Made by a program: the position numbers and the translations under genes
Shown here: positions 1-8,463 of the stretch, one piece after another
How the letters are laid out: each line of letters begins with the position of its first letter
Position numbering within the stretch: position 1 is the stretch's first letter
Assembly (NCBI RefSeq): GCF_000022025.1
Contig: NC_011886.1
Coordinates: 1,436,980-1,500,979, forward strand
Reading direction: 5' to 3'
Origin: Pseudarthrobacter chlorophenolicus A6
Lineage (GTDB): Bacteria; Actinomycetota; Actinomycetes; Actinomycetales; Micrococcaceae
DNA length: 64,000 bases
The notes under the pieces: generated by a model
Database searches by the model: none
What the model saw: only the letters and a program-made list of their open reading frames with translations
Told to the model about the DNA's origin: nothing

Positions 1-1
1 G

Positions 2-133
2 GACGCCATCCTCATCCCCAAGCCGAAGACGGCCCGGATCGGTGGCCGGGACCTGCAGGACGCCGAAATCCTGGAGTGGGCCAACGGCGTCATCCGGAAC
101 ATCTTCTCCGACCAGCCGCTGGCGGTGAGCTAG
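2..133 (+). CDS. C-terminal end of an unidentified protein (5' truncated)
   Basis: An open frame enters from the left edge and ends at TAG 131-133, giving 43 residues that end in DQPLAVS. The readable part includes a basic stretch (IPKPKTARIGG) followed by a probable amphipathic helix (AEILEWANGVIRNIF). I do not recognise the family. It lies on the same strand as the membrane hydrolase that begins 6 bases downstream, so the two are probably cotranscribed. Only codon-like composition, the open frame and the tight spacing support it. Confidence 0.5.
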   Translation, partial: DAILIPKPKTARIGGRDLQDAEILEWANGVIRNIFSDQPLAVS

Positions 134-139
134 CCCTTG

Positions 140-955
140 ATGGGAGGTCACCACGCCGCGTCGGGAGCCGCGGCGTGGGTAGCTGTTGCGTCTACCGGCC
201 CGTACACGCTGGGCTGGTACCCGCTGGACCCTACGGGGATCCTTATCGGCGGCATGGCCACGGCCGGCACCGCGCTGGTCTGCGACTGGGACCACCGGTC
301 CAGCACCGTGGCCCATTCGCTGCCGCCGCTGTCCAATGCCATAGCCAGGGGCATCGAAACAGCCAGCGGCGGCCACCGCCAGGGCACCCATTCGGTCCTC
401 GGCGCCGCCGGGTTCGTGCTCCTTGCGGGTGTGGCTGCGCAAGTGCAGATGGAAACCCCCTGGGGGCTGCTGTCAGTTGGTGCCGGGCTGCTGTGCATGT
501 TCCTGATCAACATCGCGGCGAAAGCCCTGAAGCTGTTTCCAAAGAGCGGGTTCATCTCCAACTGGATCTTCGCCCTGGTGATGGCCGGGTTGGTTACGGT
601 GTACGCGCCGCACCAATGGACCTGGCTGCCGATGTCGATGCTTATCGGTGTAGTGGTCCACATTGTGGGGGACCTCATCACCACCGGGGGAGTGCCGCTC
701 CTGTGGCCCCTGGTGATCCGGCCGCCGAAACTGCTGCGCAAGGTGCCGCTGCTGCGGAACGTCTGGCGGCCCAACGGGGCGCTGTCACTGCCCCTGCTGG
801 GCAGGGCGGGGTCCAAGCGCGAGTGGCTGGTGCTGATCCCCGTCAGCGCCTACGCCATGGTGGGACTGACCGTGGCGGGCTGGGCCATCGCCCAGAACCA
901 ATGGCCGAGGGTGGTTGCGGCTGCCGCCGCCTGGATCGGCCCCTGGTTTGGGTGA
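140..955 (+). CDS. Membrane-bound metal-dependent hydrolase, DUF457/YdjM family
   Basis: The protein has 271 residues from ATG 140; a TTG directly before it (137) is an alternative start. The family signature is near the N-terminus: MGGHH, then a DWDHRSST motif around residue 55, then GHRQGTHS around residue 85. These His and Asp residues are the expected metal ligands. Several hydrophobic segments follow (about residues 95-110, 115-130, 145-165, 170-190 and 235-260), so it is a polytopic inner-membrane protein. The physiological substrate of the family is unknown. It closely follows the truncated gene and ends before a strong bidirectional terminator at 980-1016. Confidence 0.8.
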   Translation: MGGHHAASGAAAWVAVASTGPYTLGWYPLDPTGILIGGMATAGTALVCDWDHRSSTVAHSLPPLSNAIARGIETASGGHRQGTHSVLGAAGFVLLAGVAAQVQMETPWGLLSVGAGLLCMFLINIAAKALKLFPKSGFISNWIFALVMAGLVTVYAPHQWTWLPMSMLIGVVVHIVGDLITTGGVPLLWPLVIRPPKLLRKVPLLRNVWRPNGALSLPLLGRAGSKREWLVLIPVSAYAMVGLTVAGWAIAQNQWPRVVAAAAAWIGPWFG

Positions 956-979
956 CGGTGTTCCCACAGGCCTGGAACG

Positions 980-1016
980 GCAAAGACCCCCTGGACGGCG
1001 TCCAGGGGGTCTTTGC
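980..1016. terminator. Bidirectional intrinsic terminator
   Basis: A perfect 16-bp stem (980-995 with 1001-1016) closes a 5-base loop CGGCG, and the arms end in CAAAG/CTTTG. It lies between the convergent DUF457 gene and the small membrane protein gene, so it can terminate transcripts from both sides. Confidence 0.85.
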
Positions 1017-1030
1017 TGCGTAAGACAGGT

Positions 1031-1291
1031 TTAGTGTTCGCCAGCCGAGTCCGAGCGGCCAAGGATGGTCTGCGGAATCCAGAAGGCCAGGGCGAACAGG
1101 CCCAGGCAGACGGCCATCGGCCACGGGTTCCCAAGCGTCAGGAAGGACAGCGAGTAGACGGCACCGAGGAACAGGGCCATCATGATCACGAACACCACAA
1201 TGGTGCCGCCCAGCTTGTTCTCGTTCTGCGGGGTGCGGACATAGCCCTGCTTCGCTGAGCCCTCGTTGGACGCGTTGATCTTGCTGGACAT
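1031..1291 (-). CDS. Small two-helix membrane protein, function unknown
   Basis: The 86-residue protein starts at ATG 1291, preceded by the Shine-Dalgarno GAGGAGGAA. A longer open frame reaches 1423 but overlaps deoC and has no such signal. The N-terminal ~27 residues are polar, followed by two hydrophobic segments (about 28-48, GGTIVVFVIMMALFLGAVY, and 55-73, WPMAVCLGLFALAFWIP) and a short tail. It lies 52 bases downstream of deoC on the same strand and probably shares its transcript. I do not recognise a conserved family beyond small actinobacterial membrane proteins. Confidence 0.7.
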   Translation of the reverse strand: MSSKINASNEGSAKQGYVRTPQNENKLGGTIVVFVIMMALFLGAVYSLSFLTLGNPWPMAVCLGLFALAFWIPQTILGRSDSAGEH

Positions 1292-1343
1292 TCGTTCCTC
1301 CTCGGCCCCGCAGGGCGTGGTCTGTGGCGTTGTCCGGCAGCCG

Positions 1344-2060
1344 TCAGTACGCGGACGAACCCTGTTCACCCTTGACGATGGCAATTCCGGAGCTGGCGCC
1401 GATACGTGTTGCACCTGCAGCAATCATAGCCTGAGCGTCTGCCAGCGACCGCACGCCGCCCGAGGCCTTGACGCCGAGTTCAGGCCCCACGGTCCTGCGC
1501 ATGAGCGCCACATCCTCGGCCGTGGCGCCCCCTCCGTTGAAACCGGTGGAGGTCTTGACGAAATCGGCTCCGGCCGCCACCGCTGCCTCGCAGGCGAGGA
1601 CTTTCTGGCTGTCGGACAGAAGGGAGGTCTCGATGATCACCTTCAGGATGGCCCCGCTGGCGTGAACAGCTTCCGCCACGGAGGCGATGTCCTCAGTCAG
1701 GGCGCCTTTGTCGTCCGCGCGGGCAGCCGCAATATTGATCACCATGTCCACCTCGTCGGCCCCGTCCAGCACCGCGCCGCGGGCTTCGAAGGTCTTGACG
1801 TCGGTGGGCGTGGCACCCAGCGGGAAGCCCACCACGGAGCAGGTCAGGACGCCGGAGCCCTTCAGCGCCTTCTTGACGGTCTTGACCCAGACAGGGTTGA
1901 CGCAGACCGACTTGAAACCGTACTCGGCGGCTTCGGCGCAGGCCTTGAGGACGTCCGCTTCGGAGGCTTCGGGCTTCAGCAGCGTATGGTCGATGTAGGA
2001 AGCAATGTTCCGGGCCGCAGCGGCAGCGGGTTGAACGGAAGGGGTGGCTTCGTTGCTCAT
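1344..2060 (-). CDS. deoC: Deoxyribose-phosphate aldolase
   Basis: DeoC cleaves 2-deoxyribose-5-phosphate to glyceraldehyde-3-phosphate and acetaldehyde in deoxynucleoside salvage. The 238-residue length is typical. Diagnostic motifs are present: [11 protein letters not shown] near residue 22, VCVNPVWV near 53, the Schiff-base lysine in DFVKTSTGF near 166, and the second active-site lysine in GVKASGGVR near 196. The start ATG 2060 follows GAGAGGACC. A purine nucleoside phosphorylase and a phospho-sugar mutase about 9 kb away are consistent with the same salvage pathway but are not in this operon. The small membrane protein gene follows it on the same strand. Confidence 0.95.
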   Translation of the reverse strand: MSNEATPSVQPAAAAARNIASYIDHTLLKPEASEADVLKACAEAAEYGFKSVCVNPVWVKTVKKALKGSGVLTCSVVGFPLGATPTDVKTFEARGAVLDGADEVDMVINIAAARADDKGALTEDIASVAEAVHASGAILKVIIETSLLSDSQKVLACEAAVAAGADFVKTSTGFNGGGATAEDVALMRRTVGPELGVKASGGVRSLADAQAMIAAGATRIGASSGIAIVKGEQGSSAY

Positions 2061-2174
2061 GATGGTCCTCTCGGGGCCTCGCCCGGGCGTCGTGGGCCCG
2101 GCGCGTCCTTGACTCGCGTTTCGGGAACCATCTTGTCACAGGTGCACACGGTGCAACCCGCGCTCCGCCAGGCG

Positions 2175-3089
2175 TCAGGCGGCCGCCTGGAGGGACCGTG
2201 CCGGGAACGGCGCCGCGGCTGCTGCGCCTGCTGCTGCCTCAGGCGAGTGCGCGGCCGCCGAGGCTGCCGTGAGCAGCTGCGTGGCGCAGGCCCCCGCAGC
2301 GGAGGCCGCCGCTACGAGCAGACCCAGCCGGACGCCGTCGAACGCTGCCGCGTCCCCGATGGCCCAGATGCCGGGCACCGAGGTCCGGAAGTCCTGGGTG
2401 ATGACGACGCCTCCGGTGGCGGCCGTCCGCAGGCCCGCGCTGGCGGCAAGGCCGTCGCAGGACACGCGGTCCTCGGCCAGGACCACCAGGTCGCCGGACA
2501 TGCTGCTGCCGTCCTCGAAGACCACGGCGGAAGCGGAAAGGCCAAAGGTTGAGGTTCCGGGCACGACGGCGGCCGGCCGGGCGGTGGTGCGGACCGGACG
2601 GACGCCCTTGGCGCGCAGCACGGCTTCAGCCTGGCCTGCGGCCGCTCCGGTGCCCACCAGGATCCCGAGCGGACGGCGTCCCAGTTCCCGGGTGACTTCC
2701 TGCACCCGGTCCGCAATGCGGGTGGCGTCGTCGATGGTGGAGTAGCTCAGGCACTGTGCGGCGCCTTCGACGGGCGCTGCCACGGGTGCCGAACCGGTGG
2801 CGATGACCAGCTGGTCGTAGGCGAACTCCATGCCGTCGGCCGTGGCCACGGTGCGGTTATCGGCATCGATGTGGCTGGCCGGCTGCCCGAACCGGACGGA
2901 CACCTGCGGCAACAGGGCAAGTTCCAGCAGGTCCTCGGGGGCGTCGTCGCGGTTGCTGAGGACGGTGATGCTTCCAGCGAAACGGCCCTGGTCCAGCTGC
3001 CGGACCAGGGCGCGGGCAGCCGGACCGGCCCCGGCGATGACGATGCGGGTGGCAAAGGAGGTGGACGTGGTGGGTGCCGGAGCGGACAT
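2175..3089 (-). CDS. FAD/NAD(P)-binding oxidoreductase resembling the N-terminal half of NirB
   Basis: This 304-residue flavoprotein carries the pyridine-nucleotide-disulfide reductase fold. The FAD motif IAGAGPAARALV starts near residue 18, the LVIATGSAP motif near 93, a second nucleotide-binding glycine cluster (GILVGTGAAAGQAEAVL) near 140, and the conserved GIWAIGDAAAF near 241. It matches the first third of NirB but lacks the BFD iron-sulfur and siroheme domains. Its C-terminus is an Ala-rich tail in place of the usual dimerisation domain. The second Gly motif deviates from GxGxxG/A, so NAD(P)H binding may be altered. It lies downstream of the nirB-cobA-hemD genes behind a 233-base gap holding a palindrome. 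An accessory redox role in nitrite metabolism is inferred from context only. Confidence 0.75.
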   Translation of the reverse strand: MSAPAPTTSTSFATRIVIAGAGPAARALVRQLDQGRFAGSITVLSNRDDAPEDLLELALLPQVSVRFGQPASHIDADNRTVATADGMEFAYDQLVIATGSAPVAAPVEGAAQCLSYSTIDDATRIADRVQEVTRELGRRPLGILVGTGAAAGQAEAVLRAKGVRPVRTTARPAAVVPGTSTFGLSASAVVFEDGSSMSGDLVVLAEDRVSCDGLAASAGLRTAATGGVVITQDFRTSVPGIWAIGDAAAFDGVRLGLLVAAASAAGACATQLLTAASAAAHSPEAAAGAAAAAPFPARSLQAAA

Positions 3090-3214
3090 GTGCTGGCCCT
3101 TTCGCTGGCGGCCGGAAACGGCCGGAAGTTCATGATGGAACCCAGCGTAGGCCTGCGCTTTTTCCGGCGTGTTTCCCGCCAGTTGCCGTTCAGCACCCCG
3201 GTGTTCGCCAGTAT

Positions 3215-3228
3215 TTACCGGCCGGTAA
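3215..3228. promoter_or_regulatory. 14-bp perfect palindrome TTACCGGCCGGTAA, candidate operator
   Basis: The palindrome sits 126 bases upstream of the flavoprotein start at 3089. Read on the minus strand it also gives GTTAC-N6-GTAAA, which has GlnR-like 11-bp spacing. A 12/14 identical palindrome occurs at 33892-33905 upstream of the SDR gene. The regulator is unknown. Confidence 0.45.
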
Positions 3229-3322
3229 CAGAACCGGTGACCTGCATCTCATTGCGCCGGACTTGGACACATTCGGTCCCGCCGCCGCCGTTGCCGCAAG
3301 CCGTCCGCCGCCGGCCCCACTG

Positions 3323-4486
3323 TTAGACCCGGATCCGGTAGCCCCGCTTGACCACGGTTTCGATGAGCTTGCCGTCGGGCAGCGAGGAACGCAGCCGGCT
3401 GACTGTCATGTCCAGTGCGTGCACCGAACCGCGCAGTTCCAGCAGGTCGGACAACGCCTCGCGGGACAGGACCGCCCCGCCGGCGCCGAGCAGGGCGCGG
3501 AGCAGCAGCAGGGGAGCGGGGGCCAGTTCCACGGCCTGGCCGTCGATGCGCAGGCTGCGGCCGCGAAGCTCGATGTTACCGGACCGGGTGTCCAGCCGCC
3601 GTACGTGGTTCAGCGCCAAGTGCTCGCAGACCAGCCGGATCAGTGCGCCCATCCGGAAACGCTCCGGGATCAGCGGCTTCACGCCGGCATCCAGGAGTGG
3701 CTGGGCGGTGACAGGGCCCACGACGGCGGTAGTCACGTTGGTCTTCAGGCTCTCGATCAGCTGCTTGTAGACGCCCATTTCGTGCGCGGTGCTCCACATG
3801 GCGTCGACAGCGGGTGCGCTGGTGAAGGTGAGGACGTCCAGGTTTCCGCTGCAGGCGGCCTCGATGAGGCGGGGAAGGCGGTCCGCGCCGTCCGGCTTGA
3901 CCCAGCGGTACGGCGTGACGGTCAGGACGGTGGCGCCGGACATCCGCAGCCGCTCCAGCTGGCGCACGTCGGTGTAGCCGTGCAGCTGGACGGCGACGGT
4001 CTTGCCGCGCACGCCCTCGGCCAGCAGCATGTCCACCAGCGTTGCGGTGGTTTCGTCGCTGCTGATTCCGACGTCGGCGAGGCCGGCCGCGCGGACCGCG
4101 CCACGGGCCTTGGGGCCGCGGACGAACATCCGGCAGGCCCCCAGGGTTTCGAGCAGCTGGTCGCCGATGCCGAAAGTATCCGCCGCTTCGCACCAGCGGC
4201 GCATGCCGTAGGCGGTGGTGGCGATGCACAGGTCAGGTTTGGCCGCGATGATGGTGCGGGTGTCCTCGATGAGGCGGAGGTCCTCCTGGACCGGGGCGAT
4301 CTTCAGGGCCGGGGCGTGGATCACCTCGGCGCCGCGGCGCTCAAGGGCATCGATCAGGTCCTGGGAGCGCCGGTGCGAGGTTACGCCGATGCGGAAGCCC
4401 TCAAGCGGTGATTCTGCCGCCTGGGCCTCCGCGGCCTCAGCCGCCCCGGTGGCGTCTGCCGTTTCGGCCGGTGCAAGTGCGTTCAT
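3323..4486 (-). CDS. Uroporphyrinogen-III synthase fused to a C-terminal winged-helix DNA-binding domain
   Basis: The protein has 387 residues from ATG 4486, which has AAAGGA nine bases upstream. A GTG at 4504 overlapping the cobA stop is an alternative. Residues ~30-280 form a HemD-type synthase domain (GFRIGVTSHRR, GPKARGAVRAAG, FTSAPAVDAMW, VVGPVTAQPL), which cyclises hydroxymethylbilane to uroporphyrinogen III. Residues ~300-387 are an OmpR/PhoB-like winged helix ending in DMTVSRLRSSL and VVKRGYRIRV. No receiver domain is present. This layout is known in actinobacteria (Mycobacterium Rv0260c type). It is the last gene of nirB-cobA-hemD, so it either feeds siroheme synthesis, regulates the nitrite genes, or does both. 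Which activity dominates cannot be told from sequence. Confidence 0.85.
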   Translation of the reverse strand: MNALAPAETADATGAAEAAEAQAAESPLEGFRIGVTSHRRSQDLIDALERRGAEVIHAPALKIAPVQEDLRLIEDTRTIIAAKPDLCIATTAYGMRRWCEAADTFGIGDQLLETLGACRMFVRGPKARGAVRAAGLADVGISSDETTATLVDMLLAEGVRGKTVAVQLHGYTDVRQLERLRMSGATVLTVTPYRWVKPDGADRLPRLIEAACSGNLDVLTFTSAPAVDAMWSTAHEMGVYKQLIESLKTNVTTAVVGPVTAQPLLDAGVKPLIPERFRMGALIRLVCEHLALNHVRRLDTRSGNIELRGRSLRIDGQAVELAPAPLLLLRALLGAGGAVLSREALSDLLELRGSVHALDMTVSRLRSSLPDGKLIETVVKRGYRIRV

Positions 4487-4500
4487 GGGGGTCAATCCTT

Positions 4501-5532
4501 TCACGAACCGAGCAGCGAGGCCGCCAGCCGGTCCAGGTCGGCTGCGGCCTCAGCGTGCCCGCGGTTGGCTTCCGCCACCCGCACCACCTCGCCGATCACC
4601 AGGACGGCCGGGTTGCTGCAGCCTGCCGCAGCCGAAGTGATGGTGCCGAGGTCTGCGATGGTGGTGCGCTGGCCGGGGCGGTAACCCCTTTCCACCACTG
4701 CCATGGGCATATCGGTGCGCATGCCCGCCCGGCGGAGTCCTGCCGCCAGGTGGTGCAGGGTTCCGATCCCCATCAGCACCACGATGGTGCCACCCAGGCC
4801 GGCCAGGTGCCCGTGTTCCTTGTCGGTAAGCGGGGCGTGCCCGGAGACCACCGTGAACATGTGGCTCACGTTGCGGTGCGTGACGGGAATGCCGGCCGCG
4901 GCAGGTACGGAGATGGCGCTGGTGACACCGGATACCACCTGGACCTTCAGCCCGGCAGCCACGCAGGCGGCCACTTCCTCGCCGCCGCGGCCGAACACGT
5001 AAGGATCTCCACCCTTGAGGCGGACCACGTTGTTGCCCGCCAGGGCGCTGTCCACCATGAGCTTTTCGATGTCGGACTGGCCCACCTTGTGGTGCCCGGG
5101 CTTCTTTCCTACATCCACCAGTTCGGCGCTGGTCAGGGCGGGCAGGTCCTGGCAGGGCGCCAGCCGGTCGTAGAACACCACGTCCGCGTCGCGCAGCGCC
5201 TTGACGGCGGCAACGGTCAGGAGCTCGGTGGTGCCGGGTCCGCCGCCCACCAGGGTCACGTGCCCGGCGGCGCCTGCGGCCGGTTCCGCGGCGACCGGGA
5301 CGCCGGCAGCCCGGTATTGCTGGAGCAGCGGCTCCCAGCCCGGCTGCCCGTCGTCGACCGCGGCCACCAGGAACGGCTTCGCCGGGAGCGGGGCGGTGCC
5401 GTGCGGGCCGGCGAGGCGGCGGACGACGGCGCCCGCGGCTTCGTAGCGGCGTACGGCCTGCCGGGCGGCGGTGTCTGTTCCGGTTACCAGGACCTCGCGG
5501 CCGGTGAGGTCGATGCTGAGCTGCATGGTCAT
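4501..5532 (-). CDS. cobA: Uroporphyrinogen-III C-methyltransferase (siroheme synthesis)
   Basis: The enzyme methylates uroporphyrinogen III with SAM to make precorrin-2, the siroheme precursor needed by NirB. It has 343 residues. The methyltransferase domain occupies about residues 90-330, with GHVTLVGGGPG near 90, VVFYDRLAP near 120, RLKGGDPYVFGRGGEE near 170 and the VSGVTSAISVPAAAGIPVTHR region near 200. The first ~85 residues resemble a shortened CysG/Met8-like NAD-binding domain (LTGREVLVTGTDTAARQAV) without a complete catalytic module. Its start overlaps the nirB stop as ATGA, which indicates translational coupling. Confidence 0.92.
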   Translation of the reverse strand: MTMQLSIDLTGREVLVTGTDTAARQAVRRYEAAGAVVRRLAGPHGTAPLPAKPFLVAAVDDGQPGWEPLLQQYRAAGVPVAAEPAAGAAGHVTLVGGGPGTTELLTVAAVKALRDADVVFYDRLAPCQDLPALTSAELVDVGKKPGHHKVGQSDIEKLMVDSALAGNNVVRLKGGDPYVFGRGGEEVAACVAAGLKVQVVSGVTSAISVPAAAGIPVTHRNVSHMFTVVSGHAPLTDKEHGHLAGLGGTIVVLMGIGTLHHLAAGLRRAGMRTDMPMAVVERGYRPGQRTTIADLGTITSAAAGCSNPAVLVIGEVVRVAEANRGHAEAAADLDRLAASLLGS

Positions 5533-8186
5533 GCCTCGTTTCCGACGGGTGCGGGCGTGCCGGGACGGACCGCGATGGAGGCTCCGAGGAGGACGGGCTG
5601 CTGGGCGGCTGCCGCCTTCTCTTCGGCCGTGGCGGGGCGCATCTGGCCGCGCTCATCGGGCACGAAGGTGATGGAGTCGTCCTTCTGGTCCGGCGCGTTG
5701 ACGAACGAGCGGAACCGGCGCAGGCGCTCCGGGTCCTTCAGGGTGTCGGCCCACTCGTCGATGTAGGTGTCCACGTGCTTGGCCATGGCCGCCTCAAGCT
5801 CCTCGGCGATGCCCAGGGTGTCCTTGACCACCACGTCCTCCACGTGCTTGATGCCGCCGTCGAGCTCCTCCTGCCAGCGCGCGGTGCGCTGCAGGCGGTC
5901 CGCCGTGCGGATGTAGTACATGAAGTACCTGTCGATGTACTTGATGAGGGTTTCGTCGTCGAGGTCCTTGGCCAGCAGCTGGGCGTGCGCCGGGGTGGCA
6001 CCGCCGTTGCCGCCGACGTACAGGTTCCAGCCGTCCGCCGTCGCGATGACGCCCACGTCCTTGCCGCGGGCCTCGGCGCATTCGCGGGCGCAGCCGGAGA
6101 CGCCCATCTTGAGCTTGTGCGGGCTGCGGAGGCCGCGGTACCGCAGCTCCAGCTGGATGGCCATGGCCACGGAGTCCTGGACGCCGAAGCGGCACCAGGT
6201 GGAACCGACGCAGGACTTCACCGTGCGCAGGCTCTTGCCGTACGCCTGGCCGGATTCGAAGCCGGCGTCCACCAGTTCCTTCCAGATTTCGGGCAGCTCC
6301 TCCAGCCGGGCGCCGAACATGTCGATCCGCTGGCCGCCGGTGATCTTGGTGTACAGGTTGTACTTTTCCGCCACGGCGGCAATCACGCCCAGCTTCTTCG
6401 GGGTGATCTCGCCGCCGGCGATGCGTGGCACCACCGAGTAGGTGCCGTCCTTCTGCATGTTGGCCAGGGCGCGGTCGTTGGTGTCCTGCAGGGTCCCGCG
6501 GCCGGCGTCGAGGACGTAGGCGCTGTTCTGGCTGGCAAGGATGTTGGCGATGGTGGGCTTGCAGATGTCGCAGCCCTCGCCAGTGCCGTACTTGGCCATG
6601 ATCTCTTCGAAGGAGGTCAGTTCCAGGACGCGGATGGCGTCGAAGAGTTCCTGGCGGGACAGTTCGATGTGCTCGCAGAGGGCCTTGGAAACCTCGACGC
6701 CGGACTTGGTCAGCTCGGTTTCCAGCAGTTTCTTCAGCATCGGCACACAGGAACCGCACTGGGTGCCGGCCCGGGTGCAGCCCTTGAGCTCGCCGAGTTC
6801 CTGGACAGGTGCGTTGCCCTCGCAGGCGCCGCAGCCGTTGATGGTGTCCCGGATGGTCCCGGCCGTGACGTTGTTGCAGGAGCACAGGGTGGCGTCGTCC
6901 GGAAGTTCTGTTTCCGGAGTGTCGCCGCCGCCGGCTGCGCTGAGGAACGCGCCCGGCTCGGCAGGGAGTTCGCGGCCCAGGAGCGGGCGCAGGCTCATGT
7001 ACGGCGAGGCATCGCCGACAAAGATGCCGCCCAGGAGGGTCTTGGCGTCATCGGTGGTGACGATCTTCTGGTAGACGCCGCGGGCGGGGTCTGCGTAGAC
7101 GATTTCCAGGGCGTGTTCGGTCTTTGCGAAGGCGTCGCCGAAGCTGGCCACATCCACGCCGGAGAGCTTGAGCTTGGTGGCGGTGTCGAAGCCGGGGAAG
7201 GTGGCGTCGCCGCCGTGCAGGCGGTCTGCCACGATCTCGGCCATTGTGTTGGCGGGGGCCACCAGGCCCAGGCACATGCCGCCGTAGTTGGCTACTTCGC
7301 CGATGGCCCAGATGCCCGGGATTTCGGTGGCGCAGTAGTCGTTGATGACCACGCCGCCGCGGGGGCCCAGGCTGAAGACCTGCTCTTCTCCCTCGGCGGC
7401 GCGGAAGAGTTCGTCGCGGGGACGGACACCGATGGCGACGATGACGATGTCGGCGTCGACGATGCGGCCATCGGCCATGAGGACGCCGGTGACTTGGCCG
7501 TCGTCGTCGGAAAGTACTTCCGAAGGGAAGACCCCGCCGTGGACTTCAAAGCCCTTGGCTTTGATAAGCCGGCCCATGGCCTGGCCCGCGCCCTCGTCGA
7601 GCTGGGTGGCCATCAGCCACTGCGATCCGTCGATGACGATGGGGTTTGCCCCCAGCTGCTCGGTCCCGGCGGCGGATTCCAGGCCCAGGAGGCCGCCGCC
7701 GATGGTGACGGCGTTGACCTTGCGGCCCAGCTTTACGGTGAGGTCAGCGATGGTCTTGTTGATGGCCCACACATCTTCAAGCGTCCGGTAGACGTGGGTG
7801 AGCTCATTGCCGGGAATGGGAAGCCGTGCGGCGTTCGATCCGGTGGCGACCACCAGTTCGTCGTACTCGAAGATGCTGCCGGCCGCGGTTTCCACCGTCT
7901 TGGCGTCGGCATTGATCTTGACCACGCGCTCGCCGGTCTTGAGCTCCACGGAAGCGTGGTCCCACATGGCCCGCTCACCGAGGGTGAGGTCGTAGTCCAT
8001 TTCGGTGAGGGCCTTGGACAGCGCCACCCGGTCGTAGGGGAGGTGGGCCTCCTCGGTGAGGACAGTGACATGCCAGCCATCGAGGCCGCGGGCATGCATG
8101 GCGTCCGCAAAACGGTGGGCCGCAGGGCCGCCGCCGGCGACGACGATGCGGCGCGGAGTCTCGGTGCTTGAAGTCTGTTCGGTCAC
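5529..8186 (-). CDS. nirB: Assimilatory nitrite reductase [NAD(P)H], large subunit
   Basis: NirB is the FAD, [2Fe-2S], [4Fe-4S] and siroheme subunit that reduces nitrite to ammonium in the cytoplasm. Its 885 residues contain an N-terminal FAD/NAD(P)H module (VVAGGGPAAHRF near 16; GIWAIGEVANYGG near 290), a BFD-like [2Fe-2S] domain with clustered Cys around 430-490 (LCSCNN, CGACEG, TQCGSC), a second Cys pair (GCDICKP near 545), and the sulfite/nitrite reductase half with siroheme/[4Fe-4S] ligands CVGSTWC near 650 and GCARECAEA near 690. The start is GTG 8186, with GAAAGG upstream. The stop overlaps cobA. A GlnR-like box lies at 8266-8303. Unusually, nirD is not downstream but divergent. Confidence 0.97.
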   Translation of the reverse strand: MTEQTSSTETPRRIVVAGGGPAAHRFADAMHARGLDGWHVTVLTEEAHLPYDRVALSKALTEMDYDLTLGERAMWDHASVELKTGERVVKINADAKTVETAAGSIFEYDELVVATGSNAARLPIPGNELTHVYRTLEDVWAINKTIADLTVKLGRKVNAVTIGGGLLGLESAAGTEQLGANPIVIDGSQWLMATQLDEGAGQAMGRLIKAKGFEVHGGVFPSEVLSDDDGQVTGVLMADGRIVDADIVIVAIGVRPRDELFRAAEGEEQVFSLGPRGGVVINDYCATEIPGIWAIGEVANYGGMCLGLVAPANTMAEIVADRLHGGDATFPGFDTATKLKLSGVDVASFGDAFAKTEHALEIVYADPARGVYQKIVTTDDAKTLLGGIFVGDASPYMSLRPLLGRELPAEPGAFLSAAGGGDTPETELPDDATLCSCNNVTAGTIRDTINGCGACEGNAPVQELGELKGCTRAGTQCGSCVPMLKKLLETELTKSGVEVSKALCEHIELSRQELFDAIRVLELTSFEEIMAKYGTGEGCDICKPTIANILASQNSAYVLDAGRGTLQDTNDRALANMQKDGTYSVVPRIAGGEITPKKLGVIAAVAEKYNLYTKITGGQRIDMFGARLEELPEIWKELVDAGFESGQAYGKSLRTVKSCVGSTWCRFGVQDSVAMAIQLELRYRGLRSPHKLKMGVSGCARECAEARGKDVGVIATADGWNLYVGGNGGATPAHAQLLAKDLDDETLIKYIDRYFMYYIRTADRLQRTARWQEELDGGIKHVEDVVVKDTLGIAEELEAAMAKHVDTYIDEWADTLKDPERLRRFRSFVNAPDQKDDSITFVPDERGQMRPATAEEKAAAAQQPVLLGASIAVRPGTPAPVGNEA

Positions 8187-8265
8187 TGTGGGCCTTTCGC
8201 ATGGGCCGCAGACGGTGCTCCGCGGCTTTCTCTGTCGAGCAGTCCAACCAGACTAGGGAGGGGCA

Positions 8266-8303
8266 GTTTCGCTTCAGTTTCCCAATTGTTTCGTCAACTT
8301 AAC
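8266..8303 (-). promoter_or_regulatory. GlnR-like nitrogen-control box between nirB and nirD
   Basis: Read toward nirB, four 5-mers follow at exact 11-bp steps: GTTAA, GAAAC, GAAAC, GAAAC. This matches the actinobacterial GlnR pattern GTnAC-N6-GAAAC. The site is 80-117 bases upstream of nirB and 161-198 upstream of nirD, and could serve both. Confidence 0.7.
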
Positions 8304-8463
8304 TTCTGCATCACGAACGCATTTCCGCCCGGGTTAGGTCTCTTTTACGCCCCGGACACATTTGGCGCATGCCGCGGAAACACCCGGCGCCTAGCGTGGA
8401 ACACGGCCGCTCAGGCTGCCATCAGTGACTTCAGGACAAGCAGCGCAGGGAGAGGAGCCGGAC

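Noticed and set aside
3074..4411. 445-residue plus-strand frame opposite the uroporphyrinogen synthase gene
   Set aside because: It is a GC-rich antisense shadow with no recognisable domain.
5775..8171. 798-residue plus-strand frame opposite nirB
   Set aside because: It mirrors nirB codons and shows no family motif, whereas nirB is unmistakable.
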